A DNA stretch of 64,000 bases from positions 102,224,566 to 102,288,565 of the forward strand of contig NC_060251.1 of assembly GCF_921293095.1 (NCBI RefSeq), in the 5' to 3' direction. A program made the translations under genes and the position numbers. Positions 1 through 11,464 of this stretch are shown one piece after another (position 1 is the stretch's first letter; every line of letters begins with the position of its first letter). The notes beneath the pieces were generated by a model that saw only the letters and a program-made list of their open reading frames with translations, was not told where the DNA came from and did not search any database. The DNA is from Ischnura elegans (lineage: Eukaryota; Arthropoda; Insecta; Odonata; Coenagrionidae).

Positions 1-99
1 TTTAAGTATCGAGACTGGTAAATTGTTAAAAAATTCAAATGCAGAAGTTGAGTGGTCCCATGCCCCTCCCCCTGCCAAATTCTCTGGCTGCGCCCATAG
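1..99. mobile_element. right end of a hAT-like MITE, cut by the window edge
   Basis: The block ends in CTGGCTGCGCCCATAG, which closely matches the right ends of the hAT-type MITEs further on (for example CTGGCTACGCCCACTG at 19.9 kb). C-rich runs just inside the end fit those families. The left end is outside the window, so no target duplication can be checked. Confidence 0.35.
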
Positions 100-219
100 T
101 TAATACATGTTTCCCTCCCCCCCTCCTCCCCCCCCAGGTGGATGATCACCAAAGAAAATAGAAAAACTAGTTTAGGAGGTGATATTTTTCCAACCAATTG
201 GTGCATGGATTGCCAAAAG

Positions 220-529
220 CAGTGGCGCAGCGAGGGGGGGGGGGGGGGGGGGTTTGGGGGTTAAAACCTCCCCCAGAGCTCAGAGAAATATTTAAGTTTT
301 ACCCATTTTACTTAATTGGATTGATATTACTAATAGAATAGTGTAAGGATAGATAAAAATATCCCTCAGAAAGCCGTAAAACTCACCATTTTGAACCGTT
401 TATATTAAAATTCCGCAATTTATTAATCTCGCACCTACCGCTTATCCTGGTGGGTATTCCATACCTCCACACACCCCGGTATTAGTTGCACCTAAGCCCC
501 CCCAGCCTTCATTCCTGGCTGCGTCCCTG
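220..529. mobile_element. hAT-type MITE, family A (310 bp)
   Basis: The element starts CAGTGGCGCAGCGAGG and ends in the complement of CAGGGACGCAGCCAGG, giving imperfect terminal inverted repeats. It is flanked by a perfect 8-bp direct repeat, GCCAAAAG, at 212-219 and 530-537, the target duplication expected of the hAT superfamily. It contains a 19-nt G run (234-252) and has no coding capacity. Related copies are at 18,794-19,078 and 11,264-11,464, both in the opposite orientation. Confidence 0.85.
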
Positions 530-541
530 GCCAAAAGAAAA

Positions 542-610
542 AAATTCCCCTGGACCTGGAAATCGAACCGGGGACCTTTGCGGGACACTGCGCAGTCCAC
601 AACGTTTTCC
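542..610 (-). repeat. tRNA-derived SINE fragment
   Basis: On the minus strand, 558-569 reads GGTTCGATTTCC, a good RNA polymerase III B box, preceded by a sequence that looks like an anticodon arm. The A box is not clear. This is probably a decayed tRNA-like SINE head rather than a functional tRNA. Confidence 0.4.
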
Positions 611-873
611 AGGTTCATCAACTCCCATGGTAATTGAATCGAGGTTTATGATACTAGATGCTAATATTGTTCTTCCTCCCTCACTATGCTTGATGGACCG
701 CGAGGACCTAACATCTTCTGGGGAATTTTTTCTCTTGGCATTTCATGCAAAAATTTAATTTAATTCGTGGAATATTTAATTTCACCGCCGTTCACGCAGC
801 AGGATTCGAAATGTTACACAAACTTTAGTTGGCAATAAAATTTTCTGCATGTGTACCGTCTTTTTCTACTCAG

Positions 874-941
874 GTGGGATCGAACCAGCGGCCTTCGGTT
901 TGGCTTGGGAAGACTTTACCCCACCGCCACCGAGGCCGGCC
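874..941 (-). repeat. tRNA-derived SINE head
   Basis: On the minus strand the order is an A-box-like GGTGGCGGTGGGGTAAAG, about 30 nt of arm sequence, then a B box GGTTCGATCCC. No cloverleaf with an acceptor stem could be built by eye. It lies in the presumed intron just upstream of the lectin exon. Confidence 0.45.
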
Positions 942-972
942 AATGAATTAATAAAATAATCAATATCGACAG

Positions 973-1304
973 GTGCTGACTACTGGACGGGAGGTTTGAA
1001 CCCCGGCCTGCTGTGGATCTGGTCGCACAGCGGACGTCCTGTGTCCGCGCCACTATCGCCAGGGGACTCGCAGGCCAACGGAGTGGTGTCCCCCGGCAAG
1101 GGCGGCCGCTGCCTCAAGCTGTCATTCAAGCCGACCGGACGCTCGGGGAGATACGCTTACGAGGGGGCCGACTGCGGAGCTCGGCTGCGGTACGTCTGCG
1201 AGGACAGCGGGCCAGACGGCGAGGGTCCCGCCGGCAACGCCATCCGGCGGTGGGAGAGGGAACGAAGACTGCTGGCGGAAGCCGGGAATCCCACTAGCGA
1301 ATAA
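973..1304 (+). CDS. C-type lectin domain protein, terminal exon (partial gene)
   Basis: This is the C-terminal half of a C-type lectin-like domain. After an AG acceptor at 971-972, the frame enters with two bases of a split codon and runs 109 codons to a TAA at 1302-1304. It begins YWTGGLNPG (the place of the WIGL core), followed by WIWSHSGRPV. It then has the three late cysteines of the fold: GRCLKL, GADC and RYVCE. No EPN, QPD or WND calcium and sugar motifs are visible; the usual loop reads SPGDSQANG. Canonical carbohydrate binding is therefore doubtful. About 33 charged, Gly/Pro-rich residues follow the fold and end NPTSE. The exon is strikingly GC-rich against AT-rich surroundings, which supports coding. 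The earlier exons, signal peptide and first cysteines must lie left of the window. The acceptor has a weak pyrimidine tract, so the exact 5' edge is less certain than the frame. Confidence 0.8.
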
Positions 1305-4300
1305 TTTAGGCGGTCATTTTTTAAAAAGGACATCCAATTTTTTTCCAGGAGGAGAAGAAAAATCATTATGATTCCATTATTTTTCACATATCCTTCATCA
1401 ATATATTTATACCACACCAGGAGATCAAAATAGATTTTTGGGAAGAATATTTTTAAATGATCATATCCTCTTTCACATTGCGCCCAATAATGAGAAACAG
1501 TTAAGTATTTTTTTCCATAGTTTAATCATGAAACCTCAAGCAAGAAATTTATGACTGTATATTGGTATGCAACATGACACAAATATGGATATCTGGGAAA
1601 AATTTATAAAGCGATTCAATTGAAGACAAGAAAGACTTGTTTATAAATGCGAGGTGAACGTAATGAATATCTCAGAATTATCATATTACAGAAAGAGCGG
1701 CGACAAAATGGCAAGCGAAAATAGCAACGTATAGCAAGCTAGACCAATAGCGTATTGTGCTGCAGTATTCTTCGATATCATGTCTCAGTCATCGCGTTGG
1801 ACGTGTACTTAAATATTTAACAGTATTTATCGAATAAAAGAATCGCGATATAAAATCCCAAGAATTAATCCCAAAATAACTAAGATCTGAATTCACATCG
1901 CAAAATACAAAGGTTACGTCAAAATACGTCAGGTTAGCAAAAAAAACCTCTCCCGTAATTTTCTCATCGAAAATGGTGTTAATAATTGAAACATACTAAA
2001 AAACAGCGAACAACAATGTTCGTGTTTATATAAATAACAAAACCTGCCGGAAAGGAGACGAAAATTTCCACCTATAACGCCATAAAATTATACTACGCCT
2101 TTACCAATATTACGGGAACCTTGAGAATAGCAACAAGTTTCCCAATCAAAAACTACTTTGAAAACAAATACAATTATTCTTACGGTGTTATTACTTTTTG
2201 GGCATACATTTCATTGCCATTCACTCTAGTAAATGTGATTTTGAGTTCATAATACGGAAAGAATTTTATTAAACTTTCCTTAACGGTCATCGGTGAACCT
2301 CGAAAAGTTTCAACACCTGCTTATAATTACAGAGGGACCGCTTGACATAATACGAAATTGCACCCTTACCAATACCATGCATATGTTTTCACTGGATCAT
2401 GATTTACGTTAGTGTAAACGATTTTTAAGACAAAAAGGTTTGTTTTTTTTTCATTTTATTTTGTAAGATATATTAATAGCCTCACAATATGCCAAGAATT
2501 GAATTTTATTTATGAAAGGCTAATTTACGATAGATTAAATCTTAATAACATTAAAAAGATTACATCAACCCAACGCACCCAAAATAATATTCCGAATAAT
2601 GCTTACTTTATGTTTTTGCATTTAGTAAGCCGTTTTCCTCAATTAAACCACTGGAAAATTACCTAGGTAGGGGTGCGATGACGAAAATGCCTGCTTATCA
2701 CTAAGCTGCATTCAAGTAGTTTTTATTTCAGCACTGATACCAGGATTAACCACGAGGTAATGAAGATAAGAGTAATGGCCCAAGTAATTTATCGGAAAAG
2801 GTGATATCTTTCGTCCTTTAGAGCTTGAAGTGCGACTAGTCATCAAAGGCTTTGTCGCACGAACAAATTACCACATCATTGGTGAACTATATTCAGGATA
2901 TTTCTGCGGCGAATTTGCCAAATGAATAATGAATTTCTGATGAGTTTCCTCTGTGAAGGACAAATTACGGCGAATACAGACGGGATTAAAGTAGACCAGC
3001 ATATTAAGTCTTGGAATCATCCAGGAATAGACCAAAGTATAAAACGAGGTTAATCGGATATAATTGACGGTGAAGCTGGTTTTCAACAGACCACGACTCA
3101 GTGGAAGACCTTCAATACGTTGGTGGAGAGTGGTGTGCTGCTCAAACACGGCGGAGCTTCCATCAGCATTAAAAGAAACAAGCAAAGCCATTAATCTTCT
3201 ATGGCCCGCTATAAAATATGGTTTCATCTCGTTTATGAGGGCGCTGACTATTGATGATTTCAAAATCGGAATAATTAATACCTTTCCAGTAAATCTGCAT
3301 TAACCCAATGTTATTATTCTTATAAATGTTAATTCATATAGAATTTGACACCAGAACATGTTTATGTATTAAATTATAATGGTAAAATGTCCAAAAATAT
3401 GTAAATATTACGCAATAATGACGCAATTATTAAATTATTTATGCATTAATAGTCTTTTATTGCTTAAATATTCATTGTTAACCCTAAAGATTCAGCTTTG
3501 AATTAAAAAATAAACCATGTATAAAAGCGCCTTTACGATTAATATTTTCTACATTCACTGACAACAAAAAAGAAAGGGTAGAAAAGAGAAAACTTTAGAA
3601 AACGAACAAAAATACCTAATAAAACTCACTCGCAAAAACATGAAACATAATGGCCTGATGGGAAGAGTAACGATGGTAAGTAACGAGTATTACAGATGGG
3701 AAGAGTAACGATGAAAGGCTTCAAATTAGATATGAAGAATAAGCGAGAAGATAGTAAAATAAAAGATATATTTTCCATCAAAGAAAACGAAAGGCATTGA
3801 TTGCGATTCGTTTCCCACTATTAGTGTATTCATAATTTACAAATTATTTGGTTTCAGAAATCCCAGTTTAGACGAATATTAATGGTTAATTTTAACCTCA
3901 TTTGAAAAATGCCAGATTGGCGCCCATACGATGCCACTCCACGTGACGTCAAAGGGACCTAGATTCTATGCGAGTAGATAAGAGTTTTACATCGTCTGAG
4001 ATTACCAATGCATGCATGAGGCACAGAGCTCAGGGAAACATCTCTTAATAATCACCTATTAAAATTGCCTAAAGTCGGAAAGTTTCCTTCGTTTGATAGG
4101 GAAATAATAATCCTTATTTAAGCCAAGCGCTACCTGCTAGCAGACTGCATCGTAGCGGCGCTCAAAGCCTCGCCCCAAGGTCACCTCACACGGCGGCAGC
4201 AGGAACCAGAATGGCGTCACACGGGCTTTTCCCAGCATTCATACTTAGCCGTCGCGTTTTCGCGCTCTTGAAATTCTTTACTTTTCATTTAATCGCGAAA

Positions 4301-6833
4301 AATGGATATCGTCATTTAAAAATCTAAGGACGTGAAATGCGTACTACAGGAGTAATAATCTTTCGATTTAGGCAATAAAAAAATAATAGGAAGCCACCCT
4401 ATTATAGACCGATGATAATGATGGAAATTGTAACATTAGCGGATTTATGGGGATGGAGAGACAACTGTCCCTCCCAAAATACAGGAAAAAAAAATCTCTT
4501 ACAAAGCCTCAGGACTATTCCATACACTGTACCGTACCACTGAAAAATAAGGTATCAAAGTCATGACTGCAGTAGCGGGTTAACAGATTGCATATTCCGA
4601 AGGGGAGGGGAGCAACATCATTGAAGAAGTTAAGTAATTTAAATAGGTACACCCAATGATATTTTATATACATACATTTTTAATTAAAAAATAAAGGAGT
4701 AAAATAGTACTGGTAGATGGATACGAAGTACCATGATTACTCTGAGTGGAACGCAGAAGACAGCTTTAAAGCAAAATATTTTCCTCAATTCCGGGGAAGG
4801 CCCGTGCCTCCAGGCTCCCTCCATTACACACGCCCCTGATAACTTCCGATTTGGCCCTAAATTCGTGTCGGTGGCATTGTAAAATGTAGCGGAAAAAAAT
4901 TATTACCGTTGAGGCACATTCGTGTCGTCGTCAAATAGCGTAGGAATAGGGTTGGTGACATCAGAATCGAGCAGCCAATCAGATCACATTTTTCTTCCTC
5001 ATTGCTGATACGAAAAAATGTAACTTAACGGCTTATATTATTTTTGCAAGGCAAAAAACAACGTTTTACGACAGTATTGACCTTTTTTCCGATACAATAT
5101 TTTTCTGGAAAAAAATTCATCGCTAATTTCCGACCCTTGCAAATACTCTATTGCTTGACTGCAAATGTTTCACACAACTAACTTAACTGCAAGATAGTCA
5201 TTAAAAGCACGTAACGGTTATGGAATCTGCAACGAATCAAACGCGAAGCCATAATGAAACAGTATTAGTGCTAAGTAGCAAATGAAAAATTCAATGGGAT
5301 ACCTCTGCTAAGGCTTGAATTGAAATGAAGAGTCGGTGAGTCAAAACACACGGGTAGATAACGCCAACGAATATCGCATTTGAAATCATTAAAACATACT
5401 CGGCCCCGCAGCTTGACAGCGGAAGCTTCGGGAGATAACGCCCATAGCAACTCGTGAGGGCTTTAAAACACGATACGCATTTCGAATACTAAAAAGCGCC
5501 CGGCTTCGGATTACAAACCGGAAGGCGTTCACCGTGATAGGGGCCATTTTCTACCGTTGCGTGCATGACTCGCGCACATAATATACGCCGACAATTTTTA
5601 TGCAACCCCTCCTAGCATTTTAATCCTCTCTGAAGAAGTTACTTCTACCTGGATCGCGACGTAAGCAGGCAGTGAAAAGCACGATAAAGGCTCGAGTAAG
5701 TCATCTCTTCTAAGCCCCTTCCCACCACCCCATGCATTATTGATCAAGGTGGCAGTGGGAAAAATATGTGCGCAAAGGGTGTCAGACGCACGGGATTGTG
5801 AGTCGCCAAGTGCAGGATAACAGTGCATTGGGTCAGTTCAGCTAAGGCTTCCGCTGTTTCCTTTCTCTGCGAAAGTCCAGCTCTCATGTGAAAAACAAAA
5901 TAGCGAAATGCTTTTGCATTCAGTGATCCAGTAATGTTTGGAATTCCATTAAAAAAATTAAAATCGATAAGCCTGAAAGGTGGGAACAATGATCTGTTAA
6001 ATGGCTACGTCGCAAAATATATTTTACAACAAGAATGACTAGTCTCATCTCTGTGACGGATACAGAATTAATTCTCTAAAGTCATTGATGTATACTAGTA
6101 CATAGGGTCCTAAATAGAATGATTGCTAGAAATTAATTTCTTTGATGGGCTCATGGGACGTAGGGTACGGGCACGGAGCATAAGGCAGCTGACTACACGT
6201 CCAGCCGTTCGTTAAAATACTCTGGTACAGTACGAGTTATTGAGTCAGCCAACGAACTGTATAATTATGTCGATTTCTTCTAGTTACTTGAGGCGCTTAA
6301 AAAATAAAGCATATAGATATTTCCGACAGAGTTAATCCACGCCATTTTATATTATTTTTATAATAAACAACATGAATACAATGTGTAGGTTAACCTAAAT
6401 GAAGAAGATCCAAATTAGAGCTATCGAACTTGATTTGATACCTTCCCGTATAGCCTAATTTATCGCACTTCATATGAGCTACTATTCGAATCCATACGAG
6501 GCAAAGCGTTACCGTTGAAAATACCTCTTTAGATTTTATTTTATCCCTTGCTGCTTTGAAGCACTTGCGAACAAATCCAATTAATTAATTAAGCAATAAT
6601 AATAATAATAGCACTGACCTGATGTACGCTACAGGAAAGAAACTGACAGGGTCTAGGTCAATCTTCATTCGATTTCAGCTCACTGGCATAGAAATGGCCG
6701 ACACAAAAACATCTCAGGTGGTATGCATTAATCGAGCAAATGAAAATATATAATGGAATCAATTATGTTTATAGATCCATATTTTGGGAAAAGGGTGACA
6801 TTATATTAGCTTCTGAGGGAACTGTCATTAGCA
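1305..6833. other. long AT-rich stretch without a recognised gene
   Basis: The first few hundred bases are probably the 3' UTR of the lectin gene; an AATAAA at 1833-1838 is a possible but unproven cleavage signal. Short open frames occur, the longest being 131 codons on the minus strand at 2868-3263. None shows a domain, splice context or codon pattern that I recognise. A GC-richer patch with CACGTG and TGACGTCA lies near 3950. Confidence 0.5.
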
Positions 6834-6841
6834 GCTCTGAG

Positions 6842-7371
6842 CAGTGGCGTAGTGAATGGGGGAGGTCCGCAGTGGCGGATACAGATGGGGGGCGCAGGGG
6901 GCGCCCCCCCCCCCTTGCGGGTCCGCCTGCATTGCCGAATATTGCAAAACCACAATTGTAACTTTTTTTATATCATAAGATGGCATTGTCTTTTACATGT
7001 TCATAATCACTTTAAATAAATTTTCATATACTTAGCCTGTGACTGCATCATCTTTTATTACGATAAAAGTAAAGACAACTCAAGATATGTTGCGCCCCCC
7101 CTTGAGTTTTTTCTGTATCCGCCACTGGAGGTCCGGGGGGTCCGGAACCCCTCTTGCCGAAATATGAACACAATTACTTTCCTTCATAAAAGAAAACAAA
7201 ATATTGAAAAATAATGAATTTACAAAAGATTTCTTAGACATATGAAGTTTTTTCCGATTATGAAAAGTTAAAATTACTTTAAAACCCTTTATCTACTATC
7301 CTATTTTTCAAACATTTTCACCCCTCGTTTTGGACCCCCCCCCCCGAACGAAATTCCTGGCTACCCCAATG
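6842..7371. mobile_element. hAT-type MITE, family B, interrupted by another MITE
   Basis: The element starts CAGTGGCGTAGTGAATGG and ends CTGGCTACCCCAATG. The flanking 8-bp target duplication GCTCTGAG (6834-6841 and 7372-7379) is perfect. Without the nested element and one copy of its duplication, it would be about 264 bp. The interior signature, AAATATGAACACAATTAC then a CTTCATAAAAGAAAAC-like segment, is shared with the copies near 15.6, 19.7 and 25.1 kb. Confidence 0.85.
6870..7127. mobile_element. hAT-type MITE (258 bp) nested in family B
   Basis: The terminal inverted repeats are near perfect: CAGTGGCGGATACAGA on the left and its complement TCTGTATCCGCCACTG on the right. The 8-bp target duplication GAGGTCCG is perfect (6862-6869 and 7128-7135) and is part of the host element, which proves the order of insertion. 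The element has no coding capacity. Confidence 0.9.
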
Positions 7372-7582
7372 GCTCTGAGCACAGATTATGAAAATTTGAG
7401 GAATATTCGTCAGTTTCTGTCAGGCGACTTCGGCCTCTCTCAATCCCTCATGCGTGCCCTGCCCAGGAATAAATTAACATTATCGATCGATAATATAAAT
7501 TTATCGGAGTGGAAAAATATTAAATAGGGAGGACCAAGTACAATATACAGTTCGGTTACATCATTTCAAACAAGGGTACTCC

Positions 7583-7751
7583 AACAAAGAAGCAGGAGCA
7601 ATTTCCACAATTTTATATTTATTATACGACCGGTTTCGCTTATAGCATCATTAGGTGATAATCCTATAATTAATGCTACCTGATGATGCTATAAGCGAAA
7701 CCGGTAGTATAATAAATATAAAATTGTGGAAATTGCTCCTGCTACTTTGTT
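7583..7751. mobile_element. fold-back element with 74-nt arms
   Basis: The arms at 7583-7656 and 7678-7751 are near-perfect reverse complements with a 21-nt spacer. Each arm has ACCGGTTTCGCTTATAGC or its complement. The CTGATGA...GAAAC phrase in the right arm is typical of hammerhead-bearing retroelements (Penelope-like elements and relatives), so this may be two such pieces in inverted array rather than a DNA transposon. Confidence 0.65.
7680..7706 (+). ncRNA. hammerhead-ribozyme-like core (candidate)
   Basis: The sequence reads CTGATGA (7680-7686), a short stem II (GCT/AGC closed by ATA), then GAAAC (7697-7701). The self-complementary ACCGGT (7700-7705) could form stem III between two molecules, as known for short-stem hammerheads in Penelope-like elements. 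A follows as a possible cleavage nucleotide. Only about 3 bp of stem I (CTAC against GTA) are seen. The opposite arm, read on the minus strand, has CTAATGA, a change in an essential core base. Activity is inference. Confidence 0.3.
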
Positions 7752-8216
7752 ATATTCCGTTTCCACTCCATCTCGCCTGAAACCACAGATTATATAAGGG
7801 TACTCCACGATATTCTATACTTGAATATATACGAATAATTTCTTTAAGGTAATAGCACTGCATGCCTCGGCCATGCTCTCACTAATAACTCACTTAGCTA
7901 ATTCAAACTGAAGTACTTAATTATTTCTCGTTCTCCTCATTTCACGGGGTCCTAGGCCCCATCCTCCTATAAAAAAACGCCCTTTAAGTCAGATGCGGAT
8001 TAAGGTAGTTGTTTGGAGGGTTTATTTTCGCGGAGCTTTCGTGGTATGCAATACCTCTCAACGATAATGCGTCTGAGGTTTGGTAATGTAGGCGTAGAAA
8101 AGTGGCTTACATCAATTATTTTTTAATATTATTTGTTAAGCCGGTGAAATTAAAACGTTTTCGTGATATTCACATTTAAAATTACCATCCTGTAAATTTT
8201 TCCAGAAATTACGGTT

Positions 8217-8585
8217 ATTTGGCCACTGCCGTCAGCTGGTATACTACGTTCCTTTCGTCGAAAAAAATTGACCGAAGTGACTGCTATTGCCCAGGATCGA
8301 ATCAACGGAGAACGTCTTGCAGGAGGGACGTCGTATCGAGTTTCCAACCTCACGACCACAAGGCGACCAGGCGTTCTGATGAAGGCGGCAGCACCAGTCA
8401 AAGAGAAGGCGTCGAAGCGGAAGGAGGGGGCGTATAAGGGTCTAGCGGAGATCGCTTGCACGCACAAGTGGACACGACAAAATCCATTTAGGCGAACGAC
8501 CTCGACCTTCCCATTAGAGCACGGCCTGATCAAGGTTAAAAGGTTCCGACACGAGCCGTATGCGAAAGCCCAGGGTGGAGGGTGA
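8217..8585. other. GC-rich island with long open frames on both strands
   Basis: About 370 bp are markedly more GC-rich than their surroundings. They are open over 105 codons on the plus strand (8268-8585) and over 153 codons on the minus strand (8150-8611), overlapping almost completely. I recognise no domain in either. The balance of both strands argues that one or both are by-products of GC-rich composition. It could be a structural RNA-derived repeat, a fragment of a retroelement, or an unknown coding exon. Confidence 0.35.
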
Positions 8586-8660
8586 CCGCAAGCCGTTTGC
8601 GCTGAAAACATGGATTGATGCCCTCCTGGAACAAGCGGGGATATTTATTTGAAGAGCATA

Positions 8661-8929
8661 CAGGGGCGGATTTAAAGGTGTCATGACCCCCTAAAATTTT
8701 TATCAAAATTATTTTATTTTCCATAGTTTTTGCAACCTTAAATGCCTTAAAATTGTTCAATTTAATTTGTTTTCGAGAATAAAAATGAAATTTCAGTATA
8801 AAAAATGCGTAAAAATGGGTCTTCAAAACAAATTTACTCGGAAGAACGCCTCTCTTTTCAGGGGGTATTCCATACTCCCCTAACCCAGATCATGACCCCT
8901 CCCCAAATTTGATGCTGAATCCGCCCCTG
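8661..8929. mobile_element. hAT-type MITE (269 bp)
   Basis: The ends are CAGGGGCGGATTTAAAGG and the complement of CAGGGGCGGATTCAGCAT, so the first 12 terminal bases are identical. The flanks AGAGCATA and AGTACACA agree at only 5 of 8 positions, consistent with an old target duplication. The interior is AT-rich and non-coding. Confidence 0.7.
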
Positions 8930-9255
8930 AGTACACATGAACTGGACGGAAACGAAGTGCTGGACATGGTGGGTGAGGATAGGCAGATTTGAGATGAGAT
9001 GCAGAGGAGACAGAAGGTATAGATGCAGGGAGGGGACGTTGAAAACAGTGTTAGAGGGTAGAATGTTAGGTAGACGAGGGAGGAGAAGGAAAAGAAAAGG
9101 TTTTATTTTAGATAGAATGAGGTTAGGGTAGGCATAATAGTGAGTTTAAAAGGGAAGGCCATGAAGGGAGGGGATACTGCCAGAATGCTTCTTAAATACA
9201 CCGTGCAAACCTACCTTCATCGGTAGAATTCTTTAATAATATTTTTTTTAATCCT

Positions 9256-9437
9256 TAGAGACGGATTAAGGGGGGGTCTGACTCCCTCTCCTCCCCCCGT
9301 AATTTCTTGAAAAAGTAAAAAGATGGTGATTTTTAAGGTTGGTCTCCTGTGAAAGTTTTTACAAAAACAGTTTAACAAACATATTACTTAAAAAAATAAT
9401 TGGTGAACCTCTGAAAGCCACTTGTCTGCGCACATCA
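9256..9437. repeat. diverged relative of the 18.1-kb MITE
   Basis: The order of GACTCCCTCTCC, ATTTCTTGAAAAAGT, AAGATGGTGA and TTAACAAACAT matches the interior of the element at 18,110-18,447. The ends are not well defined. Confidence 0.4.
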
Positions 9438-9655
9438 GGGGGGTGTTTCAGAGTCTCCCTTTCCGAGCGGATCGGGAGACTTGACGCGGATTCTGCGTCA
9501 CTTACTATCGGCCAGGCAATCCGTGCGTTTCAGAGCGGCTTCCTATCGACTCAAGGCCGGCTTTCCTATCGGATAGAAGTCGAGTGGGCTAGAGGTGCCG
9601 GAAACTCATTCCGGTGGCGAGTGGAGATATGTTATATTGCTGTTTTTTATTAAGT
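9438..9655. repeat. GC-rich dispersed repeat, partner of 10,965-11,158
   Basis: The 20 bases at 9438-9457 recur exactly as the reverse complement at 11,139-11,158. Both blocks also share CCGTGCGTTTCA and several CGATCGG-like pieces further in, but are otherwise diverged. No coding function was seen. Confidence 0.45.
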
Positions 9656-10202
9656 ATTTGGCTATAATAAAATCATACCTCTTTATTTCATGAGTGCTGA
9701 TATATGTGGATATTCTGATAGAGTAATATAAGTGCTAGTGACTTTAATTCTCGTGTAAATTAGGCGATAAATAGGCAGACTGTATCACTGACGGTACAAG
9801 TTCGTTTGCGTTGTTATTTGGACGAGTAATTTGGCAAAAAGAACGTGAAACAAGTTGGAATGCATGGCGTAATGACTTACAAATATGCAGGTAGCATAAT
9901 GCATTGAATACGTGTCCGTGGGTTAGGAAGTGTAACAATTTGTATAGTTTGTAATGATTGTGTGCGACTTGGCATCGTAGTCACATCGAATTTAGACGTG
10001 GATATGCACCTTATTCAGTTGATTCCATGGTACATGGTTTCAGTACATTCCATGTACATTCTAAATATTCATTTTAATATGAAATATTAGTTCAAGCATA
10101 ACGGGAATAGCCACGATAACAACTATACCGTAGCTCCCTCATACCATCCTTTTATTTATAGCTATTTATAGCTTACAAATTTCTACCTCTAATCAACAAT
10201 TG

Positions 10203-10275
10203 ACGGTGGCGCAGCGGGTTAAGGCAGCGATCCGCGAGGTTAAGTTTATAGGTTCGATTCCATTGTGCAGCAAAT
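10203..10275 (+). repeat. tRNA-derived SINE head
   Basis: An A-box-like GGTGGCGCAGCGGGTTAAGG is followed after about 30 nt by a perfect B box GGTTCGATTCC and then a short tail with a T run. The acceptor ends do not pair, so a functional tRNA is unlikely. Confidence 0.55.
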
Positions 10276-10964
10276 ATTTTTTTTCTTTGTGGAATTTTCG
10301 CTCACTGAAATATAATTTAGAATATGTATTTCAAGGTGCATCAATAGCAACAATTTGTCATTTTCGTACCAAATAAAATGGTGTTATAGAAATAACCGAG
10401 AACGTGCAAAACAGATAACAAAATTATTTTGCGTTATTTTATCGTACATAACTCGAACCATTACTATTAATGGACACTATTCAACCTAATGTAATCGCTG
10501 TATTTTCTTCCAGCGTACCTCCACTTTCACGGAAAATTTGTAAGACGTTTACAGCGTATCATGAAGGCCATAACATCATTTATGATGATCAATATTCATA
10601 TTTAATTGAGATACTGAATGAAAATATGACAATTTGGTTAAACAATTGAGTAAGTAAACCATATGTTGTTGGAAAAAATTATGGATTTCGTGACTACCTG
10701 TAGTTTAATTCTTAAGAACAATCAACTATGCTCCCATGAGAATGACAGAACAAACTCGTTCAAAATTTTCCTTCATTCCCGTAATTTGCTCAAAACGACA
10801 GGGTATTACGTTAAAAAAAAGTACGTACGAACAATTCTAAAATAATTTTACCCGGCAACAGCGTCAATTATGTGACACTGTATCAATTAGCACTTATTTA
10901 TGCCCGTACATACCTTTCGCCTCCCTTGTGAAGTATCAAATCTTGCGGGAGGTTATTTTCGCTG

Positions 10965-11158
10965 CTCACTTGTCTCTTGAAAATTATGACGTTTTCTCGT
11001 TTCCCGGAGGAGGATGACTGACGTCATACCAAAAGCGGAACGCTTTCCGATAGTATGTGTGAAACGCACGGAAGACGAGCGTAGGATAGGTTCCCGATCG
11101 ACTCGGAATGAATCCGTTTCCGACGCCGCCAATCCTACGAGACTCTGAAACACCCCCC
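10965..11158. repeat. inverted diverged partner of the 9.4-kb repeat
   Basis: It ends in the exact reverse complement of 9438-9457 and has the CCGTGCGTTTCA motif in inverted sense. It is GC-rich relative to its surroundings and probably an old element copy. Confidence 0.4.
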
Positions 11159-11263
11159 AGACCTCAGATGCATTGTCGATGAGAAGTATTGCATAAAAAA
11201 AGGCGCAGCGGAAAGTCTCCTCTACCAAAAAAGGGAACCCTCCCCCCTCCAGATTCGCAGAAG

Positions 11264-11464
11264 ATTCCTACCCCAGAAATTTTTTAAGAAAAACGGTTCA
11301 TGACAGTGAATTTTACGGCTTTCGGAGGGATATTTTATTAATCGTTTCACTTTTCTGTAAGTAATATTAATCCAATTCTGTAAAATGGATTAAACTTAAA
11401 AATTTCTCTGAGCTCTGGGGGGGAGGAAGTTTATCTCCCAAAACCCCCCCTTGCTGCGCCACTG
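11264..11464. mobile_element. truncated hAT-type MITE, family A
   Basis: The right end TTGCTGCGCCACTG and the interior (AGAAATTTTTTAAGA, then GGAGGGATATTTTATTAAT, then CTGAGCTCTGG) match family A in reverse. The left terminal part is missing and no target duplication is visible. Confidence 0.65.

Noticed and set aside
2868-3263. 131-codon minus-strand open frame
   Set aside because: No domain, signal or splice context and ordinary AT-rich composition; probably chance.
10203-10275. Functional tRNA gene
   Set aside because: A and B boxes are present, but acceptor and anticodon stems do not form; SINE head is the better reading.
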